64,000 nt of DNA from positions 1 to 64,000 of the forward strand of contig CAKTDC010000001.1 of the NCBI GenBank assembly GCA_934541015.1. Direction: 5' to 3'. Source of the stretch: an uncultured Luteimonas sp. GTDB lineage: Bacteria; Pseudomonadota; Gammaproteobacteria; Xanthomonadales; Xanthomonadaceae. The position numbers and the translations under genes are program-made. Shown piece after piece: positions 45,886-54,507 of the stretch (positions are counted from its first letter, which is position 1; each line of letters begins with the position of its first letter). The notes beneath the pieces were generated by a model. The model had not been told where the DNA came from and did no database searches. It saw nothing but the letters and a program-made list of their open reading frames with translations.

Positions 45886-46506
45886 TCAGTCGAGCCGGTG
45901 CACCGCTTCGGCCAGACGCCGCACTTCCTCGGGATGGTGGCTGACGTAGAGCATCGGCAGCCGCACTTCGTCGCGCACCCGCTGCAGCCACGGGATCAGC
46001 TCCTCGCGCCGGTCCTGGTCGAGCGCCGACAGCGGTTCGTCGAACAGCAGGATCGCCGGCTGCGACAGCAGCGCCCGGCCGATGGCGACGCGCTGCGCTT
46101 CGCCGCCGGACAGATTGGCGGTGCGCCGCTGCAGCAGGGCGTCGATGCCGAGCAGGGCGACCACCGCGTCCAGATCGAATCGCGTGCCGCTGCCGTCGCC
46201 CGCATGCCGGCCGTAGAGCAGGTTGCCGCGCACGTCCAGGTGCGGGAACAGGCGCGCGTCCTGGAACACGTAGCCGACGCGGCGCCGGTGCGCCGGCAGG
46301 TCGATGCCGCGCGCGCTGTCGAACAGCACCCGGCCATCGATCGCGATGCGTCCGGCCTGCGGCCGGACCAGCCCGGCGATGGCGTTGAGCACCGTGGTCT
46401 TGCCGGCGCCGGAGGCTCCGGTGAGGGCGATGACGCGCGCGCTGTCCTCGATCCGCACGTGGCGCTGGAAGCGGCCGCGGCGCAGATGGATGTCCAGGCT
46501 CAGCAT
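45886..46506 (-). CDS. modC: molybdate ABC transporter ATP-binding protein
   Basis: The 206-residue ATPase powers molybdate uptake. Walker A is [18 protein letters not shown] (about residues 26-43), the signature is [17 protein letters not shown], Walker B is [12 protein letters not shown] and the switch is [13 protein letters not shown]. The protein ends after the nucleotide-binding domain, so the usual C-terminal molybdate-binding (Di-mop) domain of E. coli ModC is missing. The start at 46506 ([14 protein letters not shown]) is preferred over 46557, which overlaps modB. It is the last gene of modABC. Confidence 0.9.
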   Translation of the reverse strand: MLSLDIHLRRGRFQRHVRIEDSARVIALTGASGAGKTTVLNAIAGLVRPQAGRIAIDGRVLFDSARGIDLPAHRRRVGYVFQDARLFPHLDVRGNLLYGRHAGDGSGTRFDLDAVVALLGIDALLQRRTANLSGGEAQRVAIGRALLSQPAILLFDEPLSALDQDRREELIPWLQRVRDEVRLPMLYVSHHPEEVRRLAEAVHRLD

Positions 46507-46534
46507 CGCGCGTCTCCCGCCCGCACCCGCGCGC

Positions 46535-47233
46535 TCACGGCCCGTCCTCCCGCTCACGGCGCCCGTGCTGCCGCCGCACCAGCCACTCCGACGCCAGCAG
46601 CGCCAGCAGCGAGATCGCCATCGCCACCAGCGCCAGCCGCCAGATCCCGGTTTCGCCGCCGGGCACCTGCATCAGCCCGTAGATCGCCGACGAGATCGTC
46701 TGCGTTTCGCCGGGAATGTTGGAAACGAAGGTGATCGTCGCGCCGAACTCGCCCAGCGCCTTGGCGAACGCCAGCACCGCGCCGGCGACGATGCCCGGCC
46801 AGGCCAGCGGCAGGGTCACGGTGGCGAACACCCGCCAGGGGCCGGCGCCCAGCGTGGCCGCGGCCTGCTCGAGCCGGCGGTCGACCGATTCGATCGACAG
46901 CCGGATCGCGCGCACCATCAGCGGAAACCCCATGATCGCGCTGGCCAGCGCCGCCCCGGTCCAGCGGAAGGCGAAGCGGATGCCGAGATGCTCGGCCAGG
47001 AAGGCGCCGATCGCGCCCTGGCTGCCGAACAGCACCAGCAGCACGTAGCCCACCACCACCGGCGGCAGCACCAGCGGCAGATGCACCAGCGCATCGAGCA
47101 GCGACTTGCCGAAGAAGCGCCGGCGCGCGAGCAGCCAGCCGACAGCGATGCCTGGCGGCAGGCTGGCCAGCGAGGCCACCAGCGCCACCTTCAGGCTGAG
47201 CGCGATGGCCGTGCTTTCCTCGGGCGAGAACAA
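46535..47233 (-). CDS. modB: molybdate ABC transporter permease
   Basis: The 232-residue inner-membrane permease has about five membrane helices. The EAA-type loop that contacts the ATPase is seen in [20 protein letters not shown], then [20 protein letters not shown] and [18 protein letters not shown]. These are ModB landmarks. The start is TTG at 47233, 13 bp after the modA stop. A GAAGG site lies about 12 bp upstream of it. It is cotranscribed with modA and modC. Confidence 0.94.
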   Translation of the reverse strand: MFSPEESTAIALSLKVALVASLASLPPGIAVGWLLARRRFFGKSLLDALVHLPLVLPPVVVGYVLLVLFGSQGAIGAFLAEHLGIRFAFRWTGAALASAIMGFPLMVRAIRLSIESVDRRLEQAAATLGAGPWRVFATVTLPLAWPGIVAGAVLAFAKALGEFGATITFVSNIPGETQTISSAIYGLMQVPGGETGIWRLALVAMAISLLALLASEWLVRRQHGRREREDGP

Positions 47234-47246
47234 GAGGCGGCGACCT

Positions 47247-48110
47247 TCAGCGCAGGCTGAAGCCGTGCTGCTCGAAGATGCCGTCGGCCTGCTCCGACTG
47301 CAGCCATCCAGCGAATCCGGAGGCCGCCGGATGGCTGCTGCCGGCCAGCCGTGCCACCGGATAGACGATGGCCGGGTGGGAATCCTCCGGAAACACCGCC
47401 AGCACCTTCACCTGCGGCTCGGCGCGCGCGTCGCTGCCGTAGACCACGCCCAGCGGCGCCTCGCCGCGCGCGACCAGCAGCAGCGCCGCGCGCACGTTCT
47501 CCGATTCCGCGGTGCGGGCCGCAAGTCCGTCCCACATCCCCAGCGATTCGAACGACGCCTTGGCATACTTGCCTGCGGGCACGCTCGCGGTCAGCGCCAG
47601 CGCGATGCGGCCGTCGTCACCGAGCAGGGGCAGCAGGTCGGTGCCGGCCTCCAGCGCGGGCAGGGCCGCGTCGCTGCCTGCCGGAGCGACCAGCACCAGG
47701 GTGTTCCCGAGCAGGTCGGTGCGGCTGGCCGGGTCGATCAGACCGCGCTCCTGCAGCCAGTCCATCCACTCGCTGTCGGCCGAAACGAACACGTCGGCCG
47801 GCGCGCCTTCGGCGATCTGGCGCGCGAGCGCCGAGCTGCCCGCGTAGGAGATCCGCACCGCCTGTCCGGTGTCGCTGCGGTAGGCCTGTGCGGCGGCGTC
47901 CATCGCCTCCTTGAGGCTGGCGGCGGCGAACACGGTCAGCGCCGGTGCGTCGGCGGCCGGGGCTGCCTCGTCGGCAGGGAGGCTGCGCGGCCCGCATGCG
48001 GCCAGGCAGGCGGCAAGCACCAGCGCCGCCCACGCTGTCCGGACAGCGGCGACCGGATGCGGCGCGGCGCGGCGGCTGCGCAGGACGTGGCGCAAGGCGT
48101 GGATGGTCAT
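47247..48110 (-). CDS. modA: molybdate ABC transporter substrate-binding protein
   Basis: This 287-residue periplasmic protein binds molybdate (or tungstate). Its signal peptide ends ACLAACGP, a lipobox, so it is probably a lipoprotein rather than a soluble protein. The mature part starts [20 protein letters not shown] and has [35 protein letters not shown] and [15 protein letters not shown]. These are ModA signatures. The start at 48110 is preferred; a frame from 48218 adds an arginine-rich non-signal stretch. No ModE box was recognised upstream. Confidence 0.93.
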   Translation of the reverse strand: MTIHALRHVLRSRRAAPHPVAAVRTAWAALVLAACLAACGPRSLPADEAAPAADAPALTVFAAASLKEAMDAAAQAYRSDTGQAVRISYAGSSALARQIAEGAPADVFVSADSEWMDWLQERGLIDPASRTDLLGNTLVLVAPAGSDAALPALEAGTDLLPLLGDDGRIALALTASVPAGKYAKASFESLGMWDGLAARTAESENVRAALLLVARGEAPLGVVYGSDARAEPQVKVLAVFPEDSHPAIVYPVARLAGSSHPAASGFAGWLQSEQADGIFEQHGFSLR

Positions 48111-48309
48111 CATCGCGATGGTCACCGGGTGTCGAACGGGATTGTCGGGCAGCGCCGCGGTCCTGCGTCGGGTCGGCAGGCCGGCGCGGATGCGGATGTG
48201 CGCCGCCGCTGGAATCATGGTGACATGACCGGCGCCCGGAACGTCAAATCGGCGACAGCGCCGGGTCCGGGGAACCCGCGCGGCGAGCCGGCAGCCGCCC
48301 AGCCGCGGA

Positions 48310-49935
48310 TCAGCGACCCGCCGCGCGCCTGGCCGGAGGGTCCGGCTCGGGCAGGATCCGGCGCTTCGGCGCCGCCTCCGCCGGCGGGAACCTGCGCCGC
48401 CACGCGAAGAAGGCGAACAGGCAGGCGCCGATCGCCAGCACGATCCACAGCCAGGCCGAGCGCAGCAGCCCCGGCAGGCCGCCGCTGTCCGGCGGATCCA
48501 GGTGGCTCTTCGCGGCGGCCAGCACCTCGTTCTGCATCGCCAGCAGCTGGCGCTGTTCCTCGTAGTTGCGCTCCAGTTCGGCGACCTTGCGCTGCAGGTG
48601 CTCGATCTCCTGCTCGCGCGCGGCCAGCAGTTCCTCCTGCAGCGCCGGGCTGGCGGGCAGCTGCGATGCGCTGGCGGGGTCGGAGGCGTCCGCGGCGGCG
48701 ACCGGTACGATCTTCATATGGGCCGGCGCGACCGCCGGCTGCGAGCGCGCCGGCGGCGAGGCCTGCGCCGCCAGATCGGCCTGCAGCTGTGCCAGCGCCT
48801 CGGCCACCGCCTGGCGGCTGGCCTCGTCGCCCCCGCTGCGCCAGGCGCGGTCCTGGAGCACCACCAGCGCCCGCGCGCGCTCGGGATCGAGCGCCGCCAG
48901 CGCCTCGGACGACGGCATGCGCAGTTCCGCTCCCAGCTTCAGCCGGTTGACGTCGCCACCCACGATCGCATGCGGGTTCTCCAGCATGAGCGCGACCAGC
49001 ATGCTTTCCAGCGCCACGCCCTCCGGTGCGGCGTCGCGCGCGAGGCCGCGCAGGTTGTCGCCGGAGCGGACCACGATGGTCCCTGCGGCAGGCGCGGGCA
49101 GTGCGGCGGGTGCGGCGGCTGCCGGCGGTGAGCGGGCAGCCGACGTGGCGATGGCCGGGGCAGGGGGTGGCGCGGCGGCGCGCACCGGCGCCGGGGCGCT
49201 GCCGCGCGGCACCACCGCGATCGCCGGCGCTTCCTCCGCGGCTGGCGGCGGCCGCCGGGCGCTGGCGACAACCGGGATCGGGGGCGGCGCGACGGCGGCA
49301 GGTGCATCCTCGGTCGCATCGGCTGCGTCCTCCGTTGCCGCGGTCGATGCCGGAGCCGCATCTGCGGGCGGATCGACGCGGGCGGGGTCGACCGGCTGTT
49401 GCGTCGCTCCCGCAGTGGCGTTCGCACTCGCGGCATCGACCGTCGCCGCCGCTGCGGCCGCAACCGCCGCATCGTTCGATATGGCCGCAGGCACCGTCGG
49501 GGTGCCGTCGGTCAGGGCCACGGAGAACTCGCGCACCAGGCTGGTTCCGTCCGCATCCACCTGCACCAGGAAGGTCAGGAAATCCTCGCTGACCGGCTGC
49601 GGGCTGGTGACCCGCAGCAGCGCGCCGCGCGCGTCGCGGCGAACGTCGAAGCGCAGCTGGGCGACGGTGCCGGCCGGGCGCGGCAATCCGATGCGCGCGA
49701 ACACCACCGGATCGGGGAGGCGCGCGGAGATCGCGCCGGAATCGGCCGGCAGGTCGCGCAGGCGGATCTCGGCCAGGAACGGCTCGCCCAGGCGCGAGCG
49801 CACCACGATGGGTTCGAGCTCCACGGCCGCAGCGGGGAGCGGCGGCGCCAGCGCCGCCAGCAGCACCAGCACGGCGGCCAGCCGCCAGCACAGGGACGCC
49901 GGCACGCCTGGCCACGGGCGCCGGGATGACGGCAT
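48310..49935 (-). CDS. FimV-like protein
   Basis: The 541-residue protein has a signal peptide (to about residue 37, AAAVELEPI). The FimV N-terminal domain follows ([33 protein letters not shown]). An Ala/Pro/Thr-rich linker precedes a LysM-like segment ([20 protein letters not shown]). A coiled coil (about 425-475) and a membrane helix near residue 500 ([20 protein letters not shown]) end with a short cytoplasmic tail. FimV proteins bind peptidoglycan and assist type IV pili or polar assemblies. It is directly downstream of virD4 on the same strand. The start at 49935 has AAGGA upstream; 49962 is the longer alternative. Confidence 0.85.
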   Translation of the reverse strand: MPSSRRPWPGVPASLCWRLAAVLVLLAALAPPLPAAAVELEPIVVRSRLGEPFLAEIRLRDLPADSGAISARLPDPVVFARIGLPRPAGTVAQLRFDVRRDARGALLRVTSPQPVSEDFLTFLVQVDADGTSLVREFSVALTDGTPTVPAAISNDAAVAAAAAATVDAASANATAGATQQPVDPARVDPPADAAPASTAATEDAADATEDAPAAVAPPPIPVVASARRPPPAAEEAPAIAVVPRGSAPAPVRAAAPPPAPAIATSAARSPPAAAAPAALPAPAAGTIVVRSGDNLRGLARDAAPEGVALESMLVALMLENPHAIVGGDVNRLKLGAELRMPSSEALAALDPERARALVVLQDRAWRSGGDEASRQAVAEALAQLQADLAAQASPPARSQPAVAPAHMKIVPVAAADASDPASASQLPASPALQEELLAAREQEIEHLQRKVAELERNYEEQRQLLAMQNEVLAAAKSHLDPPDSGGLPGLLRSAWLWIVLAIGACLFAFFAWRRRFPPAEAAPKRRILPEPDPPARRAAGR

Positions 49936-49966
49936 CTCGACGATTGTCCTTGCGTGCGGCATGACG

Positions 49967-51733
49967 CTACTGCCGCACCGCGCCGAACGTGCCCGCGCCC
50001 GCCGCCGCGGTGACGCCGCCAGCGGCCGGGGCCGGGCTGCTGCCCAGCTGCAGCGGCGTGACCTCGACCTTGTCCAGCAGCCGCCTGGTGAAGTAGCCGT
50101 CCTTGTAGTACCGGATCTTCCTGCACAGCACCGGGTAGGCCAGGCCCTCGTAGATGATGATCTGCTTCTCCGGGCCCATCGCCTTGAGCTCCTGCGGCAG
50201 CATCAGCGCGCGCTTCTCCAGCACCTCGTTGTCGGAGACATTGCTCATGCCGCCGTGCGAGCGCGTGCGCGAACGGCGCTTGATCGTGCGGTAGCCGAGC
50301 ATCTCGGAGTAGTCGTTGGCGTCCTGCTGCTCGCGCGGGGCATAGATGATCTGCAGCGCGTGGTTGGTGATGATGGTGCGCGAAAGCTCCTTGCCGTAGA
50401 CCGCGTCGAGCTGCGCCATCGACTGGATGATCGGCAGCAGGCGCAGGTTGTAGCCGGCCATGTAGGCCACCGCCTTGGAGATGATGTCGACCTTGCCGAT
50501 CGCGGTGAACTCGTCCATCAGCAGCAGGCACTGGTGCTTGAGCGACTTGTCGTTCTGCGGCAGCACCTTGGTGTTGACGTTGATCAGCTGGCTGAAGAAC
50601 AGGTTCACGATCAGGCGGCTTTCGGCCAGCTTGTTGGGCTGGATGCCGACGTAGATGGTCATGCGCTTGCGGCGCACGTCGTCGAGGTTGAAATCGTCGG
50701 CGCTGGTGGCCGCGTCCAGCACCGGATTGAGCCAGGGGTTGAGCGGCTCGCGGAACGAGCCGATGATCGAGGCGAAGGTCACGTCCGCCTGCGACAGCAG
50801 CCCGGAGAACGCGGTGCGGGCGTAATCGCTCAGGTGCGGCTGCGCGACCAGCTTCTGCAGGTACGGCTTGAGCTCGCTGCCGTCGCCGGACGATACCCGC
50901 AGCACGGCGCCGAGCGTGGGCCGCTGCAGCGTCTCCGGCGGCGTGCCCTGGCGCAGCTGGTCGTCATGGGTCTCGAACAGGTACAGCGCGAACGCCAGGA
51001 AGGCATTGCGCGCCTGGCTGATCCAGAACTTGTCCTTGTCGTCGCCGTCGGGATAGAGCATCGCGGCGATCGCCTGCAGGTCCGAGATCCGGAACGCGGG
51101 ATCGGTGGACACGTAGGTGAGCGGATTCCAGCGATGGGTGCGGCGGTCCTCGGCGAAGGGATTGAACAGGTAGATCTCGTGCCCGATCGAGCTGCGCCAG
51201 CCCGAGGTCAGGTCGAAGTTCTCCTGCTTGATGTCCAGCACCACCGCCGACTCGCGGTAGTCGAGCAGGTTCGGGATGACCACGCCCACGCCCTTGCCCG
51301 AGCGCGTGGGCGCGGCCAGGATCACGAACTGCTGGCCGGACAGCCGCAGCAGCTTGCCGTTCATCTGCCCGACGACGATGCCGTTGTCCTTGTTCTGCAG
51401 GAAGCCCTTGTTGGCCAGGTCGACCAGCCCGGCGAAGCGCGCGCGGCCGTGGATGTCGCGATGGCTGCGCAGCTTGAACAGCGCCACCAGGCACGACAGC
51501 CAGACCAGCAGCATCAGCACGCCGGCGATGGTGCCGGCGGCGATCAGCCGCCCCGAGTACTGCGCGACCTGGGGGTGGTCAAGGTGCTTGATGTAGCTGT
51601 AATAGGTGGTGAAGCCGACCTGGCCACCATCGAGCCCGAGCAGGACCAGCGCCAGATAGCCCGCGAGGTAGATCGCGGCCAGCAGCAGCAGTACGGACAG
51701 GACGATCGCGGTGATTGCGCGGTAGTTGGTCAC
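49967..51733 (-). CDS. virD4: type IV secretion coupling protein VirD4
   Basis: The 588-residue ATPase recruits substrates to the T4SS. Two membrane helices lie at about 8-33 and 62-88. Walker A is ILAAPTRSGKGVGVVIPNLL (about residues 137-156). Walker B is QCLLLMDEFTAIGKVDIIS, and the TraG/VirD4 motif SMAQLDAVYGKELSRTI follows. The C-terminal tail is Ala/Gly-rich. The start is GTG at 51733. It lies downstream of an unknown coiled-coil membrane gene and divergent from the virB genes. In the killing T4SS of Xanthomonas, VirD4 binds effectors through their conserved C-terminal domain. Confidence 0.95.
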   Translation of the reverse strand: MTNYRAITAIVLSVLLLLAAIYLAGYLALVLLGLDGGQVGFTTYYSYIKHLDHPQVAQYSGRLIAAGTIAGVLMLLVWLSCLVALFKLRSHRDIHGRARFAGLVDLANKGFLQNKDNGIVVGQMNGKLLRLSGQQFVILAAPTRSGKGVGVVIPNLLDYRESAVVLDIKQENFDLTSGWRSSIGHEIYLFNPFAEDRRTHRWNPLTYVSTDPAFRISDLQAIAAMLYPDGDDKDKFWISQARNAFLAFALYLFETHDDQLRQGTPPETLQRPTLGAVLRVSSGDGSELKPYLQKLVAQPHLSDYARTAFSGLLSQADVTFASIIGSFREPLNPWLNPVLDAATSADDFNLDDVRRKRMTIYVGIQPNKLAESRLIVNLFFSQLINVNTKVLPQNDKSLKHQCLLLMDEFTAIGKVDIISKAVAYMAGYNLRLLPIIQSMAQLDAVYGKELSRTIITNHALQIIYAPREQQDANDYSEMLGYRTIKRRSRTRSHGGMSNVSDNEVLEKRALMLPQELKAMGPEKQIIIYEGLAYPVLCRKIRYYKDGYFTRRLLDKVEVTPLQLGSSPAPAAGGVTAAAGAGTFGAVRQ

Positions 51734-51820
51734 GGTCTTTCCCGGTCGGAATGTGTTCCTGGTGGACGCGATCCCCGAAGCCCTGCGGCCGGGTGCGGTG
51801 GCCCCGGTGGACGGGGACGG

Positions 51821-52408
51821 CTACTGCCCGGCGGCGTCGCCGGTGCCCGATGGCCCGGTGTCCACGAAGATGTAGTCGTCGTTCCTCGACCACCGCGGCT
51901 GGCCAGCCTCGAGCTTCACGCAGGGCCGGCCGTCGCAGGAGGTCAGGTTGACGTGCTGCAGCGCCTCCATCACTTCGGCCTCCAGACTCGCGCGTTCGGC
52001 GCGCTGGAGGTTGTGCCGGGCCATGTATGCGGTGCCGCCGACGATCGCCACTGCCGCCAGCGCGAACGCGATGATCGACTGCCAGCCGAGCATGCGCATG
52101 CGCAGCCCGGCCGACGACTGCTCGGCCAGGAGCTGCTGCGCCATGGACTTGAGCCGTTCGCTGGCGTCCTGCAGCGACTGCGTGGCCGGAGGCAACTCCT
52201 GCGCGAGCGCGTCGCGCACCGCGCCACGTGCGCTCTGTGAAAGCTCGGTCTGTCCCGCGGCGACCACCTGCTTCACCGCATCGGCCGACTGGCGCAGTTC
52301 GCGCGAGGTGGCCTGCTGGTCGGCGATGGATTTTTCGCACTGCTGCGACAGATGCGCCGCAAGCAGCGCGGCGTTGGCGACGAAATCCTCGATCTCTGAT
52401 CGATTCAT
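51821..52408 (-). CDS. unknown membrane-anchored coiled-coil protein upstream of virD4
   Basis: The 195-residue protein is not one I can name. Residues 1-95 form a helical, likely coiled-coil region (MNRSEIEDFVANAALLAAHL, TSRELRQSADAVKQVVAAGQ, ATQSLQDASERLKSMAQQLL). A membrane helix spans about 108-128 (SIIAFALAAVAIVGGTAYMA). The short C-terminal part (about 130-195) has two Cys (TSCDGRPCVKLE) that may form a disulfide if periplasmic. A GAAGG site is 7 bp before the ATG. It lies first in the minus-strand unit with virD4 and shares the regulatory gap with virB7. A T4SS accessory role is inferred. Confidence 0.8.
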   Translation of the reverse strand: MNRSEIEDFVANAALLAAHLSQQCEKSIADQQATSRELRQSADAVKQVVAAGQTELSQSARGAVRDALAQELPPATQSLQDASERLKSMAQQLLAEQSSAGLRMRMLGWQSIIAFALAAVAIVGGTAYMARHNLQRAERASLEAEVMEALQHVNLTSCDGRPCVKLEAGQPRWSRNDDYIFVDTGPSGTGDAAGQ

Positions 52409-52663
52409 GGCGTACCTTCGTCCGGGGCCCCCTTCGGCCGTCGATCATCTTGCCAGAGCAGGCGGCGCTCGTGGGGATGCGCACCTGCATGCGTTCCACG
52501 GCGGAGTCCTGCGCATGCACGACCGCTCGCCGACGGCGGGGCGGCCCGGCCATCATCACGCGATTGGATATTTCATGCCGCATTGCGACCCGTGCGGCCC
52601 ATGGATCGCCGATGTCCCCGGCATGTTGCAGGCCACCCGGCCCGGGCGCAGCCTGCCACATTG

Positions 52664-52679
52664 TGTGACAAAAATCACA
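52664..52679. promoter_or_regulatory. Clp/CRP-type binding palindrome
   Basis: The sequence TGTGA-CAAAAA-TCACA is a perfect match to the CRP-family consensus TGTGA-N6-TCACA. In Xanthomonas the CRP-like protein Clp, which responds to cyclic di-GMP, uses this same site. It is in the AT-richest part of the T4SS divergent gap, 421 bp from virB7 and 256 bp from the minus-strand gene. Which promoter it serves cannot be read. Confidence 0.75.
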
Positions 52680-52844
52680 TTTTTCCGGCCATGCAGGGGG
52701 CCAAAACCGGTCGTGAGCCTTTTCAGCGCCCTTCCACGCCTGAAGAAGGGTCCGGGTGGCCGTGCCGGCTGGTCCGAAACAGGGGGGGATTGCATGCGTA
52801 CCATCATCGGGAGCCGCTCGAGGCCCGGGCTGGCCGCGCTGTTC

Positions 52845-52863
52845 TCCGCGGGAGAAACGCGGA
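52845..52863 (+). promoter_or_regulatory. candidate CsrA/RsmA-binding hairpin in the virB7 leader
   Basis: The 6-bp stem TCCGCG / CGCGGA encloses the loop GGAGAAA, placing GGA at the loop as preferred by CsrA/RsmA. A second GGA overlaps the virB7 ribosome-binding region (GGTGGATTCATG). A competing hairpin (TTCTCC / GGAGAA) would hide the GGA, so folding matters. Control of the Xanthomonas citri T4SS by CsrA through leader mRNAs is known to me; transfer to this locus is inference. Confidence 0.45.
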
Positions 52864-53099
52864 CGCTCGAGTCAATTGCGCACAGCGGGATGAACGTCGC
52901 GGCGCAGCCGGGCACGGGCAGTTCCACGCCGGGTGACCGGGGTGAATACCGAAGGGGCTATTGCTCCCGATGGCATCTGCCGCCAATATTGGGCCGTCGC
53001 GGGGAGTGCGACAGATCCTGCAGTGCAGATTCCACGCTGTCTCCTTCGCGGAGCGCGCGCGCGGCCGCGTCCTCATCAGCAACCTGTGATGGTGGATTC

Positions 53100-53552
53100 A
53101 TGACAAGCAAGTCGATGGGCAAGAAGGCTCTCCTGGTTTCGCTGCCGCTGGCGCTGGCGCTGTCCGCATGCGCCACGCCCGAAGCCGCCGATCTGCGCGG
53201 CAAGTGGCGGCCGGTCAGCCAGTTCGCGGAAGCGCCGCAGGCCATTCCGCTGCACCAGTCCTACCTGTACCAGGCCTCGCCGGTGGACAACACCCTCAAG
53301 GCGCTGCTCAGCCGCTGGGCGCGGGATTCCAAGGTGGGCCTGTCCTATCTGCATCCCAACGACTACACCCTGCACGCGCCGGTGGCGCAGATCCGCACCT
53401 ACAGCCTGAAGCAGGCGGTCGATGCGCTGTCCGCGGCGTACGCCTCGCAGGGTGTGAGCGTGACCCTGGACGGCTCGCAGATCGTCGTGCGCCGGGCAGG
53501 CGGCTCGACCGCAATGGCAACCGGCGCCGAAGGCTCCGGGGGCCGCGAATAA
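53100..53552 (+). CDS. virB7: T4SS outer-membrane lipoprotein VirB7 with N0-type domain
   Basis: The 150-residue lipoprotein has a signal peptide with lipobox LALALSAC (Cys at about 22). The mature part contains SPVDNTLKALLSRWARDSKV, GLSYLHPNDYTLHAPVAQIR and SLKQAVDALSAAYASQGVSV, which fold like the N0/STN domain of secretins and TonB receptors. This large C-terminal domain is the hallmark of VirB7 in Xanthomonadales and is absent from the short VirB7 of Agrobacterium. It anchors the VirB9/VirB10 core. The ATG at 53100 is preceded by GGTGGA and gives a proper lipoprotein signal. Confidence 0.88.
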   Translation: MTSKSMGKKALLVSLPLALALSACATPEAADLRGKWRPVSQFAEAPQAIPLHQSYLYQASPVDNTLKALLSRWARDSKVGLSYLHPNDYTLHAPVAQIRTYSLKQAVDALSAAYASQGVSVTLDGSQIVVRRAGGSTAMATGAEGSGGRE

Positions 53553-53582
53553 CCACCAGACAGTCTGGAGCAGGTAGACAGG

Positions 53583-54491
53583 ATGTTAGGGAAACGCAGG
53601 ACATCCTCGCCGGAGATCGACAGGGCGGTCGCGCAAGGCGTCAGCTTCGAGCTGACCCTGGCCGAACGCGCACGCCGCAGCGAGAAGCGGGCCTGGCTGG
53701 TCGCCTGGTGCGCGGTGGTGATGTCGCTCATCCTGGCCGCCGGCTACTTCCTGTTCCTTCCGCTCAAGGAACGCGTTCCCTATCTGGTGATGGCCGATCC
53801 GTACACCGGAACGGCGACCGTGGCCAGGCTGGTCGGCAACTTCAACGAGCGCGACGTCACCACCGAGGAAGCGATCAACAAGAGCAACGTCGCCCAGTTC
53901 ATCCTCGCGCGCGAGTCCTACGATTCCGGGCTGGTCGGCCAGCGCAACTGGCAGACCACGCTGTCGATGGCCGGCCCCGCGGTCGCGCCCGCCTACCAGG
54001 CGCTGCACGCGCCGAGCAATCCCGAGCGTCCGTTCAAGATCTACGGCCCCACGCGCGCGATCCACGTGCGGATCAACAGCATCGTGCTGACCAATCCGGG
54101 GCAGGGCATCCGGCCGACGGTGGCCACGGTCAGGTTCCAGCGCAGCCTCTACGACAAGGCGCGCGGTCGCTCCGATCCGCTCGACGCCAAGATCGCCACG
54201 CTCGAATTCACCTACAACCCCGACCTGAAGCTCAACGACGAGGCGCGCATGCTCAACCCGCTCGGGTTCCGCGTGACCAACTACCGGGTCGACAACGATT
54301 TCGCATCGCCGGCGGCGCCGGTTCCCGAGTTCCCTCTGCCGCAGGCGCCGCAGCCGGCACCGGTGCCCGGGCAGCCTCCGGGTGCCGATGGCTTCCCGCC
54401 TGGTGCCGGGCAGGGAGGCCCGGGCGATCCGAACGCCGCCGATTTTGCGCCTGATGTGGCGCAGCCTGCGGAACAGGCGAATCCCGATTGA
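53583..54491 (+). CDS. virB8: T4SS inner-membrane protein VirB8
   Basis: The 302-residue bitopic protein has a cytoplasmic N-terminus, one membrane helix (about 38-62) and a periplasmic NTF2-like domain. Family blocks are FELTLAERARRSEKRAWLVA, RVPYLVMADPYTGTATVARL, NKSNVAQFILARESYDSGLV and LNPLGFRVTNYRVD. The C-terminal 60 residues are a Pro/Ala/Gly-rich tail beyond the domain. VirB8 scaffolds assembly at the inner membrane. It lies 30 bp after virB7, with a GGAGCAGG-type site upstream. Confidence 0.95.
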   Translation: MLGKRRTSSPEIDRAVAQGVSFELTLAERARRSEKRAWLVAWCAVVMSLILAAGYFLFLPLKERVPYLVMADPYTGTATVARLVGNFNERDVTTEEAINKSNVAQFILARESYDSGLVGQRNWQTTLSMAGPAVAPAYQALHAPSNPERPFKIYGPTRAIHVRINSIVLTNPGQGIRPTVATVRFQRSLYDKARGRSDPLDAKIATLEFTYNPDLKLNDEARMLNPLGFRVTNYRVDNDFASPAAPVPEFPLPQAPQPAPVPGQPPGADGFPPGAGQGGPGDPNAADFAPDVAQPAEQANPD

Positions 54492-54507
54492 CGGAGTAGA
54501 CCCCAAG

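Larger units (their letters stand above)
52409..53099. other. divergent regulatory region of the T4SS locus
   Basis: The 691-bp gap separates the virD4 unit from virB7. It holds a Clp/CRP-type palindrome (52664-52679), a GGA-loop hairpin (52845-52863) and several other GGA motifs. No stop codon interrupts the frame of virB7 upstream, and an ATG at 52794 with GGGGGG before it could extend VirB7 by 102 residues. That extension would bury the lipoprotein signal, so it is probably not translated as part of VirB7. No rRNA, tRNA or transposon remnant was seen. Confidence 0.7.

Noticed and set aside
48111..48309. ModE-type operator upstream of modA
   Set aside because: No TATAT-containing palindrome of the known ModE form was found in this GC-rich stretch.
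52409..53099. CpxR box (GTAAA direct repeats) upstream of virB7
   Set aside because: CpxR control is known for X. citri, but no pair of GTAAA motifs with proper spacing was seen here.
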